A stretch of 64,000 nucleotides of DNA, taken from Shinisaurus crocodilurus (taxonomy: Eukaryota > Chordata > Lepidosauria > Squamata > Shinisauridae). The position numbers and the translations under genes are program-made. Of this stretch, positions 33,890-44,015 are shown in pieces (within the stretch, counting starts at the first letter, position 1; each line of letters opens with the position of its first letter). Below the pieces are notes generated by a model. That model was not told where the DNA came from. It saw nothing but the letters and a program-made list of their open reading frames with translations, and ran no database searches. The stretch lies in contig CM037876.1 in NCBI GenBank assembly GCA_021292165.1, forward strand, positions 282,570,521 through 282,634,520, written 5' to 3'.

Positions 33890-34025
33890 CAGAGCTCTCC
33901 AACCTTGGGTCCCCAGGTGTTACTGGACTACAGCTCCCAGAATCCCTTGCCATTAGCCATGCTGGCTGAGTATGCTGGGAGCTGTAGGCCAGCAACATCT
34001 GGGGACCCAAGGTTGGAGAGCCCTG
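33890..34025. mobile_element. 136-bp hAT-type MITE, copy 2, perfect 8-bp duplication
   Basis: Ends CAGAGCTCTCCAACCTTGGG and the inverse of GGAGAGCCCTG. atctagat occurs at 33882-33889 and 34026-34033. It is the same length as, and nearly identical to, 12864-12999. It interrupts the L2 frame just before the reverse-transcriptase core. Confidence 0.93.
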
Positions 34026-34036
34026 ATCTAGATCCA

Positions 34037-35269
34037 TTTCATTCTGGCTTCAGGCCTGGTTATGGGACAGAAACAGCTTTGATCACCTTGGTAGATGACC
34101 TACGCCAGGAACTAGACAGGGGGAGTGTGTCCCTGTTAGTTCTGCTGGACCTCTCAGCGGCTTGCGATACCATCGAACATAGTATCCTTCTGGGCTGCCT
34201 TGCTGGGATGGGTCTTGGAGGCACTGTTTTACAGTGACTCCATTCCTTCCTGGAGAGTCAGACCCAGAAGGTGGTGCTGGGGGACTCCTGTTCAACTCCC
34301 TGGTCGTTGGCCTGTGGAGTTCCTCAGGGTTTCGTCTTGTCCCCCATGCTACTTAACATATACATGAAGCCATTGGGAGAGGTTGTCCAGAGTTTTGGGG
34401 TTCGGTGTCACCAGTATGCTGATGACACCCAACTCTGTTTCTCATTTCCATCTAATTCCAAGGAAGCTGTTGCTGTGCTAAACCGGTGTCTGTCGGCAGT
34501 AATGGAGTAGATGAGGGCAAACAAACTGAAGCTTAATCCAGACAAGACAGAGGTGCTCTTGGTCAGTCGGAAGGCAGATCAGGGAATAGGGAGTCAGCTT
34601 GTGTTGGATGGGGTTACACTCCCCCTGAAGACACAGGTTTGCAGCTTGGGTGTACTTCTGGATTCAACCCTGAGCCTGGATGCCCAGGTTTCAGTGGTGG
34701 CCAGGAGTGCATTTGCACAGTTAAAGCTCGTGCACCAGCTGCACCCGTTCCTGGAGATGTCTGATTTGGCCACAGTGACACATGTCTTAGTTACATCCCG
34801 TTTGGATTACTGTAACACACTCTAAGTGGGGCTGCCTCTGAAGAGTGTTCGGAAACTTCAGCTGGTTCAAAGAGCTGCTGCCAGACGGCTGACTGGGGCT
34901 GGTTACAGGGAGCACACAACTCCACTTTTACAACAGCTTCACTGGCTCCCAGTCTGTTTCTGGGCACAATTCAAAGTGCTGGTTATGACCTATAAAGTCC
35001 GATATAGCTCGGGTCCAGGTTATCTGAAAGACCATATTCTCCCCTACGAGGCTGCCCACACTTTGAGATCCTCAGGGGAGGCCCTTCTCTCAGTTCCACC
35101 ACCATCACAGGCACGCCTGGTGGGAACATGGGAGAGGGCCTTCTCAGTGGCTGCCCCAGAGCTCTGGAATTCCCTCCCCAGGGAGGCTAGAGTAGTGCCC
35201 TCCCTGGTAAGCTTCCAGAGGCAGGCAAAGACCTTCCTGTTCCTGCTGGCATTTGGGACTAGCCTGTGA
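34037..35269 (+). pseudogene. L2 reverse-transcriptase frame with three in-frame stops
   Basis: One frame from about 34037 to 35269 encodes LLDLSAACDTIEH (motif A, catalytic Asp kept), CGVPQGFVLSPMLL, YADDTQLCFSF and the C-terminal SRLDYCNTL and LHWLPVCF blocks. It is interrupted only by TGA at 34235, TAG at 34508 and TAA at 34823, each a single-base change from a family codon (Trp, Trp, Tyr by comparison with the element at 14073). The frame has not slipped, so decay here is by point mutation. It is non-functional. Confidence 0.85.
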
Positions 35270-35312
35270 TGCGATGGAATGCTGTTTTTACTCTATATTT
35301 TATATATATATA

Positions 35313-35552
35313 CAGTCATGCCTTGGATTGAGAGCATAATTTGTTCCGGAAACGTGCTTGTAATCCAAAACACTCTTATATCAAAACGAAATCCAAAAAA
35401 AAAAATTTGTACAGAGATTTTTAATTTAAGCCGTACTACAGTACTTGTATTGCAAGACGTCGCTTGTGTATCAAGTAAAAAAAAATTAATATTTAAACAT
35501 TTGCTTGTCTTGCAAAACGCTCTCAAACCAAGTTACTTGCAATCCAAGGTAT

Positions 35553-35557
<5 letters not shown>
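35313..35557. mobile_element. 250-bp mariner-type MITE, copy 2
   Basis: It is preceded by TA and begins CAGTCATGCCTTGGATTG. It ends aatccaaggtattacTA, with the final G of the TIR lost in an adjoining (AT)n run. It is inserted in the 3' UTR of the L2. Confidence 0.88.
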
Positions 35558-35591
<34 letters not shown>

Positions 35592-35607
35592 ATGTATATT
35601 GTACTGT

Positions 35608-35645
<38 letters not shown>
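35556..35645. repeat. (AT)n microsatellites
   Basis: Two pure AT runs (35556-35585 and 35616-35643) flank a short LINE 3' UTR segment. Confidence 0.9.
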
Positions 35646-35647
<2 letters not shown>

Positions 35648-35799
35648 GATGATTTAATTCTATTATTACCTTTTGTATTTTTCTATTTCTGTTTTAATTG
35701 TATGAGTTTTAAAGGTTGTGAGCTGCCTTGGGTCCCAGTGTTGGGAAAAAGGCAGGGATACAAATAAATATAACAATAATGATAATGATAATGATGATG

Positions 35800-36860
35800 G
35801 ATTTTCAGCTGATGAGCATTCAGTAACCTCATGAAACAAGGGTTGTGTGAATTGACTCTTTGTACACCAATCTTCAAATTAATGTGCAAACCACTGTTTG
35901 CTTAGGCCTGTGCCCTAACAGGGGGAAGAGCTTACTTATAGTCTAGAGAGCTGAAGACCAGGATTTATTGAATTTATTTACTGCAGTATGAATTGAAAGC
36001 TAATATTTATTATCAAGACATTACAGCTGAGGTTTTGTAGACACTCATTTCCATCACTAGAACTTTTTTTACTTTCTGAACCCAGCTCCCTAGGAGAAGT
36101 GTTGGAAACAGTCTTCCCCTCCCCTGCACCTGTGAAATGGCGTTCAAGAGAGCAAAAAGGGACACTGCTCCCCTCCCTATGTGCCCCCCCATTTGTGGTG
36201 ACTGAGCCACCCCATGTCTGGAATGGGGCACAAGCTGTGCCCCAACTGCAATGTATCTAAGCGTAGCTCTTTATCCCCCCCCCCCACATAAAAATGAAAG
36301 ATAGCCATTCAAATATATGGGAGAAATTTAACATACTGTACATATTCAGAGACACACCATTAGGGTGGGAGCTACATCTGTTCCCCTCTTCTTCACGAGC
36401 ACTGAGCTCAGGAATGAGAAATAGTTTTTCATCTCTGGCATTGAGAACTGAGCCAGCCCCCAAGTGGTGCATAGCCCTGTCCCTTTGTCTACTTAGTCCC
36501 CTGGGTCCTTAGTGTGATGGGATTTGTGGAACTGACCAGAACAAAGAGAGAGTGAGTTAGAAATTGATCTCTCTTTCTCATATAATCAATTTGTTATATT
36601 GTATATTCTATTAATTTACTATTATATTCAAATATTTTAACAAAATATATTTAATAGGGCAGTAATTTCATGCTTGTTTGTCACCAAGGATATTTTCTCT
36701 TACAGGAACAGCATGGGGAATTGTGTAAAAACCCGTGCAAATGTACATTCCACCGATGGTTAATACTCAGATATTTATTGCGATGCACATAATGACTGAT
36801 GTGATAATGAAATATAGATTGGGCAATATACCACAAAGTAAATATACAGTACCTGAAACA
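35800..36860. other. Intron 2 segment, no recognised feature
   Basis: No exon, repeat end or RNA gene was recognised. A C-run lies at 36276-36285. Confidence 0.4.
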
Positions 36861-36862
36861 AT

Positions 36863-37419
36863 GGCCTAGTTCAGATGTAACACTAAACTATGGTTAGTGT
36901 TATGTGCATGAGCCTGTTCCCACCCCACTCATCTCCCTTGGCCAGGGCTGGTGCTACCATTAGGCCAACTAGGCAGCTGCCTAGGGCGCAGGGCTAAAGG
37001 GGGCGCCAGAAATGCCTTGAGAAAAAAATACAGCGCTCCCAAGTGGGAAGGGGGGCGCTAAATATCTGATCTTGCCTAGGGCACCAAACTGCCTTGCACC
37101 AGTCCTGCCCTCAGCAAGGCCATGAAGAGGAGATTGGAAGCATTTGCTTCTGTTTTTTCATTATGTCCAAACTGGGAATTTTAACTACGGTTTATCCAAA
37201 CATGCCAGGATTGTAAACCAGAGTTTGAGGCTGGCTGATTCAGACAACCCATAGTTTAAAAAAAACTAACCACAGTTCAGGCATAACGACAAATCACAGT
37301 TAGTTGAAAATGGAAGCAAATGCTTCTGAACTCCTCCTGCAGTGAAGAGGAAAAGGGGAGGGTAGAGCAGGGTCATTCACACAGCACTAAACCATAGTTT
37401 GTTACATCCAGACATAGCC
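36863..37419. mobile_element. 557-bp TIR element hosting a hAT MITE
   Basis: The left end ggcctagttcagatgtaac and the reversed right end ggctatgtctggatgtaac are inverted, with further matching around cactaaactatgg and gtttagtg. aat flanks each side. It carries the insertion at 36943-37107. It is non-coding. Confidence 0.65.
36943..37107. mobile_element. 165-bp hAT-type MITE
   Basis: The ends CAGGGCTGGTGCTACC and the inverse of GGTGCAAGGCAG...are matched by CAGGACTGGTGCAAGG reversed from the right. Flanks cccttggc and ccctcagc agree at 6 of 8 bases. Inner ctgcctagggcg and cttgcctagggc are related. Confidence 0.65.
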
Positions 37420-37536
37420 AATACGAAAACTTTATGGAAAAGTAGAGGAACACTGTGAACAAATACAATCAACTCAGCTCATGGTTTGCTATCTGCCTTT
37501 GAGTATGACCTTCCTTTTCATCTTTCTCATATGTAG

Positions 37537-37611
37537 CTATATCAGCACAGATGCAATGCTGCAGGCATTGGAGGCTTATTCTTTCAACAGTTTAAACAAA
37601 GTCACTCATAT
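37537..37611 (+). CDS. TSHR: TSHR exon 3 (LRR ectodomain)
   Basis: This 75-nt phase-2 exon encodes one leucine-rich repeat of the receptor ectodomain. The acceptor is cttttcatctttctcatatgtag in character (a pyrimidine tract then AG) and the donor is GTAAGT. The split Ile codon (at + c) joins it to exon 2. The translation starts YISTDAMLQALEAYSF and ends NKVTHI, matching the TSHR framework LxxLExxSFxxLxKVTHI. Compared with human TSHR, the sequon at Asn99 is absent: the local residues are FNSLNK where human has FYNLSK. The residue aligning to Tyr82 is kept. The exon sits between a 557-bp TIR element ending at 37419 and a 676-bp hAT-like element starting at 37793. Confidence 0.95.
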
Positions 37612-37792
37612 GTAAGTAGACGAAAATAAATCCTTGAAGAATTTGAATAATATGATATTTAGATCCACCAGTCTTTTAAAATCTTGTTTACATCTTCTGC
37701 AATGTTCTTATACCATTTTACTTCAGTCTGGCACTCTCTGTGCATGACCCAGTTGATGAGACCCTCACATCCAGAATATGGAGTTCTACGGC

Positions 37793-38468
37793 CAGGGCCG
37801 GATTAAGAGCATTATGGGCCTGGTGCTGAGGATTTTGGTGGGCCTTTTTATGGAAATAAATAAAATGAAGACGCAATTTTATATTAAAACAAATTAAATA
37901 TTTTAATTACCATTAAAGTGCCAAAACTCAAAAACTCCTGCAGCTCATCAGTAAGGGTCTTCCCAATTTCCCCCAAATTATTTATTAAAAAAGAAAAAGC
38001 AGCCACAACAAAAAGCCAGGAAGCTTTGCTTGACCAAGAATAATTGTGTTGTTCTTGTTGCTTTGTTTCGTTTTCGTTTTTGTTTTTTTTGTTAAACTAG
38101 CATTTGAACAATTGAGCTGCGAATCAGAAAGATCTTTTGCTCGAGGCTGGAGAGAGAGGTCCCTTCTAAATCTGAATATTACAGACCCTAGCAAGCCCCC
38201 CATGTGCTTCAAAGAAATGTAGTAACAGTGATTGAAATGCAAAAAGCTACCGAAATGCTAATTTGAGAACAATAGTTCTTGCTAGGTCTTGCCTCAAGCC
38301 TGTAATGCAGATGTGCTTAGAACACCTTTCTAATCTTGAAAAAATCATTAATTATGCTGAATGATAACGATCAGAGCTAACTCAAATCGTGCTGCGTATT
38401 TGTGGGCCTATTTTCTGTTATGGGCCTGGGGCTGCAGCTCCAATAGCCCCTATCTTAATCCAGCCCTG
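37793..38468. mobile_element. 676-bp hAT-type element (non-autonomous)
   Basis: The left end CAGGGCCGGATTAAGA and the right end TCTTAATCCAGCCCTG are 15 of 16 inverted. atgggcctggtgctga and gttatgggcctggggctg lie near each end. No transposase is seen. Flanks agree at 5 of 8 bases. Confidence 0.7.
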
Positions 38469-38469
38469 C

Positions 38470-39587
38470 CTACTGGCATTTTTCTTGAGGCAACTTCGCT
38501 CTTGGTGACTAGGTGGTTCTTCAGCCTCTGCCTCAGAGTCAGAACTCCCCTTCTGCTGTGGAGACAGACCTGCAATAATCTCCCCTGCAAGCTTAGACTC
38601 CCCCAGGTCTCCTGACATGGGTGGCTCCTTGGTGTCCTCCATCTCTGGGAGCTCTAGCTCTTTGGAGAATTCCTCCAGTGCAGGCATGACAACAAGAGAG
38701 TAACAATGAATACCAATATGCTAATACCATTAATGGACTGGTTGTTTTGTAGTACGGAGAAAGTTGCATAATATTAATTTCCCTCAGTTTTTTTAATTTG
38801 CAACAATTTGATAATGCTACTAAACAGGATTATGAAATGCAAAGAACACAAAGAATAGCTTTTAGTCAGTTAATACAAAGAGACATGAAAAATTAACCTT
38901 AATTGAGAAAAGTTTAAAAGGTTTGGCTGTGCATGCCAGATAGCTGGGAAGGTGGTGTTCTGTAAGGGAAAGCTCTTTGGAAATGTTAGTATTTTTTTTT
39001 TTCAGAATTCCCTTCAGAATTCCTCAGATCATTACTGTTAGTTAGATGTTGCTGGCCTCTGTGTAATTATTCCCCAGAGTGTAGGGTTGGTTGGGGAATA
39101 AGTGAATTCTTTATGCTATACATTTATGTTATTTTATATTTTAGAAGTCTGATTTCTAAAATAATATTTAGCAGCTATCATCGTAGTTTGTATGTAAAGG
39201 TTGGCTTTAATAACCTTAAACACTTTGGGGGGGGGGAACACAGTCATGTAACAGAAGACTATTCAGTTTTTATTTAAAGTTTATGTGTTAAACATTATTT
39301 TTAAAGTATAGGTCAGTGGGTGAATACACCAGCTGTATATTTTTTTTAATGCCTATTTGTTTCTGTTAAAAAAAAGAAAAGAACTTCTCACAGAAGGGAG
39401 GGATGAGTTGCTCCGGTTTCAACTAGTGCTATGAAGAAAGCACATGACCATCTAGTCCCAAAAAGTTATCTTAGACTCTGAACAACCAAATGCTCCAGAG
39501 ATGTTCACAAGGAGGGCTTGTGAGTGAGAGCCTTTTCCTATTATATGCCCCTGACATCTGGTAACCAGATAGGCAGCCACTCGCACA
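38470..39587. other. Intron 3 segment with LTR-like remnant
   Basis: 38470-38700 may be a - strand LTR-like remnant by resemblance to 15450-15545. The rest, including a G-run at 39228, shows no gene. Confidence 0.35.
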
Positions 39588-39785
39588 ACACCAAAAGAGA
39601 GGACAGAAGAGGACACAGATTCGCATAAAATTAGCAAATGCTAATTTGTAGATGCAAATTTTAGACATCTTTACTATAATTTAAATAGAAATACAGTACA
39701 TATCACCACAGTGGGGGAAGACTATGATCAGGTGATCTATGTGCCCATGCATTCTGCTGTCCAGGTGCTAACTGTTGATGGGCAA
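39588..39785. repeat. Dispersed repeat matching 11585-11800
   Basis: It shares gatgcaaattt, actataattt, atagaaatacagtacat and gaagactatgatcaggtgat in the same order and orientation. The class is unknown. Confidence 0.6.
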
Positions 39786-40182
39786 CTTCAAGGCCCCTCT
39801 ATCCTGTCTTGTGTTTCTTTATTATTACATTTTCTTGTGACAGATAATCTGGGCCTTAGATTCTCTCCAAGGGGAGAGGCTAACCCCACCCTATTGCAAA
39901 AGGTTTGGGATCTCTGGCTGGAGCAAAGATGCACGCAGTTGGGTGAAGTATGCGCTTCGTCCTTTAACACTAAACATGGACTTGACAAACTAACACTAAA
40001 CTGAGACACAACACATTCAAAAGGAAAGAAGAGCTGTTTATTTAAGAAGGAATACAGAGCAGGTATAGTGTCTTAGTTCCTGGTCTTACATGTTTTACAC
40101 AATAATTCAGGCAGCAAAATATACTGTATTTTTCGCTCCATAAGACGCCCCGGGCCATAAGACGCACTTAGTTTTTAGAGGA

Positions 40183-40550
40183 AGAAAACAAGGAAAAAAG
40201 ATTCATGTGCAGATTATTGGAAAACTAATGACAAGAGAACAAAATAATATCTCCATACATTTATTTATTTATTTATTAACTGCTTTTTTAACCCTGCATT
40301 TCTTAAAAACAATCCAAAACAGGTTATAAAGAAGAATAAAACACAAATTACAATATCGCTGCGGGGATGGGAGGGGTGATATTGTAATTTGAGTTTTATT
40401 CTGCTTTATAACCTGTTTTGGATTGTTTTTAAGAAATGCAGGGGTAAAAAAAGCAATTAATAAATAAATAAACTTATGGAGATATTATTTTGTTCTCTTG
40501 CTATTAGTTTTCCAATAATTTGCACATGAATCTTTTTTTCCTTGTTTTCT
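40183..40550. repeat. Giant inverted repeat, ~174-bp arms
   Basis: The arms match nearly base for base around a 20-bp GC-rich loop (40358-40377). Examples are gattcatgtgca with tgcacatgaatc and aacaatccaaaacaggttat with ataacctgttttggattgtt. Confidence 0.92.
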
Positions 40551-40958
40551 GATAACCATTACCGCTTTCACGCTGGGCCTACCTGCCTCCTCGCCGGCTT
40601 GCGCTCTCCGCGGCTAGTCGGACGCGCTGGTCCTGTCCCGTCACTTCTGGCGCAGCGGAAGTGATGCGATGGGACCTGCTTCAGCGCGCTGGACCCCGCG
40701 CTATGTTTTTGGCGGGGGGAAACCAGGACAACAGGGCTGTTTAAGCCCTGTTGCCCTGGTTCCCCCGCCAAAATCATAGCGTGGGGGTCCAGCGTGCCGA
40801 AGCAGCCGGATGTGAGGCGGCGGCAGCGGCTTTAGTGGCTCCAGCATCGACTCCATCGGCGGCGGCGGCTTGAGAGGCGCGGAGAACGCTTCGCGCCGCT
40901 CAGAAGAGCGAAATCGGCCCGCCCCCACCAACGGGATCAGGCCGGATGTGAGGCGGCG

Positions 40959-41370
40959 GCAAAGTTTTTTGGGGAGCGGGTGGCCTTGTCCCACTCCGCG
41001 CAGGAGCCCTCTCTTCCGCCGCCCGCCCACTAGCATCCCTGCTGCCGGGGGGGGTGCAGCCGCCGCACCGCCGCAGCAAAGTTTTTGGGAGCGTGCAGGA
41101 GCCCTCCTCTCTTCCACCGCCCGCCCGCTCACGTCCCTGCTGCTGGGGGGGGTGTGCCGCCGTCGCGGCAAAGTTTTTGGGAGCGCGCAGGAGCCCTCCT
41201 CTCTTCTGCCGGCCGCCCGCTCGGGTCCCTGCTGCCGGGGGGGTGCCTCCGCTGCTGCACCGCCGCAGCAAAGTTTTTTGGGAGCGGGCGGCCTTGCCCC
41301 GCTCCGCCCAGGAGCCCTCCACTCTTACGCTGGACCGGTTGGAGGCACGCAGAGGAAGGTAGGGGGGGGA
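40959..41370. repeat. Four-unit GC-rich tandem repeat
   Basis: Units starting gcaaagtttttt or gcaaagtttttgggagcg occur at 40959, 41076, 41168 and 41268 (spacings 117, 92 and 100). Each continues with caggagccctc, tcttccgcc, and all but the last end with ccctgctgccgggggg. Confidence 0.9.
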
Positions 41371-41868
41371 AATCATTTGGTTTTTTTTCCAGCATTCGCT
41401 CCATAAGATGCACAGACATTTCCCCCTCCTTTGGGGGGGGGGGGTGCATCTTATGGAGCGAAAAATACAGTGCCTACTGCATCTCCAATCATACTCTGTA
41501 ATCTAGATAGAAAAGATTCCTGTGCTCTTAGTAGCCTATTAAGACAGCCAGGAGGTGGGGGAGAAGGCCCCCACCCCACACTGGCAAGGAAAGGAAAAAA
41601 TCCATAGCTACCTGACTTGTTGTTGTGACCCCACATTGGAAGGGGTCCTGCATGGCAGAGGGGAGCAAGAGGTGCATGCATTCTTGCTTGCTGACTGCTA
41701 TGGGCTAAGTTTGAGTTCTTATACTTTTCCTCTGAATCTTTGGCTGCTTGGAAGGGGCAAGGGCTGTCCTTGTCTCCCTGATGTTCTTTAATCACCATTA
41801 ATTACTCTGTCCTTTGTGTGCCTATGGTAGCCTTGATGGGTGTCACAGGAAAAACCTTTTGTGTGTTC

Positions 41869-42801
41869 CAGGGATGGGGACTCGGACTCGACGACTCGAC
41901 TCGCGAGTCCGACTGAGTCCCCCCTTTGACTCGAGTCCCACTTGAGTCCCAATTTTTTCAATGGGACTCGAGACTCGACTCGGGACTTGAGCCCAAGGAC
42001 TCCGCCACCGCCGCCACTCACGTCACCGTCGTCACTGTCTCCCTCACCGCCACCCGCTCGCAGCTACTGCCGCCGCCATCGCACGCCACGCCGTCATCAC
42101 GCTGCCGCCGCCATCGCATGCAGCCGCCCGCGCCAGTCCCGTCATCACTTCCGGCGCGGCGGAAGTGATGCGCCGGGACCCTGCTCCGGCGCGGTTGGCC
42201 GCCGCCGCTTTAAACAGAGCGGCGGCAGCCCAGCGCGCCGGAGCAGGGTCCCGGCGCATCACTTCCACCGCGCCGGAAGTGATGACGGGACCGGCGCGGG
42301 CGGCTGCATGCGATGGCGGCGGCGTGGCATACGATGGCGGCGGCTGCGAGTAGGTGGCGGCGAGGGAGACAGCGACGGCGGTGAGGCGGCGGCGGCAACT
42401 CGAGCGGCATGGAGAACACTCTCCGCGCCGCTCAGAAGAGCGAGATTGGGCCGCGCCGCCACCGCGGAGAACTACAAACCCAGGGAGGGCTTGTAATGCG
42501 TCCCTGGTGCGGCAGCAGCGGCGGCAGGAGCAGGGATGAGGGAAGGACCCGCCTATGGTAAGTGGCGGCGGCGGCGGCCCATGGAGGGAGCAGGAGGGTC
42601 TCCGCGGGAGGAAGGGCAGCTCTTCTTCCTCTCGCGGAGACCCTCCCGCTCCCTCCATGGGCCGCTGCTTTGGGAGTGACTCGGGACTCGAGAGTCGAGT
42701 CACCATTTTGGACCTTGGACTTGAGACTCGACTCGAGACTCGGGTCCAAAGACTCGTGACTCGACTTGTGACTCGAGGCCAAGGACTCTTCAACATCCCT
42801 G
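41869..42801. mobile_element. 933-bp hAT-type element with perfect 8-bp duplication
   Basis: The ends are CAGGGATG and CATCCCTG. gtgtgttc is at 41861-41868 and 42802-42809. Subterminal regions are packed with gactcgag-type octamers in both orientations (41880-41995 and 42675-42785). The core (42000-42660) is CpG-rich and itself symmetrical, including the tcacttccgg/ccggaagtga dyads. No transposase was seen. Confidence 0.92.
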
Positions 42802-42809
42802 GTGTGTTC

Positions 42810-43189
42810 TCCTTGCTTGATGAGCTTTAAGTTTTTGGTTGAATCCTTCTATTGGGGGAGGCCACCCTCTTGCAGGGCATATTCTAAAGTTCTTTTCAGG
42901 AAAGTCTCTCCTGTGCCTTTAGGCCATGTGTGTGTTAATCTGATCATTGCAAGACTCTCAGCAACTGCCTATTCATTCATCAGGCTCTCATCTCAATCGC
43001 CCTCCGTTCATGCCTTCATTTGCAATCCTGTGCACCAGTCCAGTGGAGGCTGTTCATTTCCCCAGAACCCAAGGTTACCCAACTTCTTTCTGGGGCCTGC
43101 TGTGGTCTTCCTTGTGCTTGACATAACTATAACTAAATTGTGCTTGACATAACTATAACTAAATTGTTATTAATTATATCTACCCATAC
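42810..43189. other. Intron 3 segment, no recognised feature
   Basis: It contains a short tandem duplication (tgcttgacataactataac at 43117 and 43141). Nothing coding was seen. Confidence 0.5.
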
Positions 43190-43423
43190 CAATTTATGTC
43201 ACACTTTTTTTCCTCTTGCAAGGAACCCAAGGTGGTTTACATGGTCTTCCTCCCCTCCATTTTATCCTCACAACAACTTTGTGAGGTAGGTTTGTTTGAG
43301 AGTCAGTGATTGGCTCAAAGTCACCCTGTGAGCTTCATGGCTAAGTGGGGATTAGAACCCGGATTTCCAGAGTCCCAGTCCAACACTCTTACCACTACAC
43401 CCCACTGGTTCTCTTTATCTTTA
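43190..43423 (-). mobile_element. Sauria SINE, degraded (- strand)
   Basis: The + strand reads caaggaacccaaggtggttt, then ttgtgaggtaggttt, then gattagaacccggatttcc and accactacaccccactgg: the reversed tail, body, B box and A box. It is more diverged than the other copies. Confidence 0.8.
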
Positions 43424-43732
43424 AACCGTACTTGGACTGAACAGCCCTTCAAATGGAGGACTGTCCTCTGACAGCCCTTCAAAGAGAGGATTTCCCCATG
43501 TAAAGTAGGACACATGGCTACTGTATAATTCAGAGCTGATTGTATGAACTACCACTACCACATGCGGGCTGTATGCATGATTCACACAATCATGCCCATT
43601 CCAGAAAGGACATGTAGAGAGAGACTCCATTACATATTGTCAGCACATATTGTCCACTTGGTCTTATCTGGGTGATGAACTCACTGGCAGCTCAATATCC
43701 CCCCATGGAATGTCACATGCAGGGGGTTATTG

Positions 43733-44015
43733 CAGGGCTGGCCCTACCATTAGGCAGGGTGAAGCAGTGGCCTTAGGTAGCTGATACTGGGAGGTGGCAG
43801 CAGCAAAGTGTTGGAGGAGAAACCTGTGTGCCATGTGGACTGTTCTGCACCCCCTAAGTTAGTTTGCTGTCTTCAGGTGCAGTGGAAGATGCTCCCCCAT
43901 CATCAATGTTAAAGACAGGTTCATCTGCCAATCGAGTTGGCTTTTGTACATGGAATGAGAGCGGGCACCATCTCGTTCTTTCCCTCAGGCAGCAAAATAT
44001 CTTGGGCCAGCCTTG
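43733..44015. mobile_element. 283-bp hAT-type MITE, copy 1
   Basis: Left end CAGGGCTGGCCCTACC, right end GGGCCAGCCTTG. Flanks ggttattg and ggctattg agree at 7 of 8. A homologous copy is at 53493-53776. Confidence 0.85.

Larger units (their letters stand above)
32840..35799 (+). mobile_element. L2-clade LINE with three nested insertions
   Basis: This is a second L2 copy. It begins in ORF2 (about 32840), passes through the reverse-transcriptase and C-terminal regions and ends with an L2-type 3' UTR (aggttgtgagctgccttggg) and GATAAT repeats near 35799. It hosts a Sauria SINE (33530-33780), a 136-bp hAT MITE (33890-34025) and a mariner-type MITE (35313-35557). Removing them by eye restores continuous LINE sequence. 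Confidence 0.88.
40123..41471. mobile_element. 1349-bp TIR element with hairpin and GC-rich tandem core
   Basis: The left end ACTGTATTTTTCGCTCCATA and the reversed right end are identical over 20+ bases (to ataaga). Inside lie a giant AT-rich inverted repeat (arms 40183-40357 and 40378-40550), a CpG-rich dyad module (40629-40700) and four tandem GC-rich units (40959-41370). No transposase is present. Open frames in the GC-rich part look compositional. The superfamily is unknown; the ends resemble the MITE at 2738. Confidence 0.8.
39986..41868 (-). mobile_element. Possible old LTR-type repeat split by a 1349-bp element
   Basis: 39986-40122 (with gctgtttatttaagaagg as a reversed polyadenylation region) and 41472-41860 may be two halves of one - strand LTR-like repeat separated by the 40123 insertion. 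Support is weak. Confidence 0.25.

Noticed and set aside
40959..41370. CRISPR-like regularly spaced repeats
   Set aside because: The units are contiguous and about 100 bp with similar spacers, in a vertebrate intron: a tandem repeat.
40870..41406. 178-codon open frame and overlapping frames
   Set aside because: These are explained by the GC-rich tandem units, and the frames are compositional.
42044..42796. 250-codon open frame on the - strand in CpG-rich DNA
   Set aside because: It lies inside the hAT element. Low-complexity GCC/GCG composition leaves several overlapping frames open on both strands, with no domain and no splice context.
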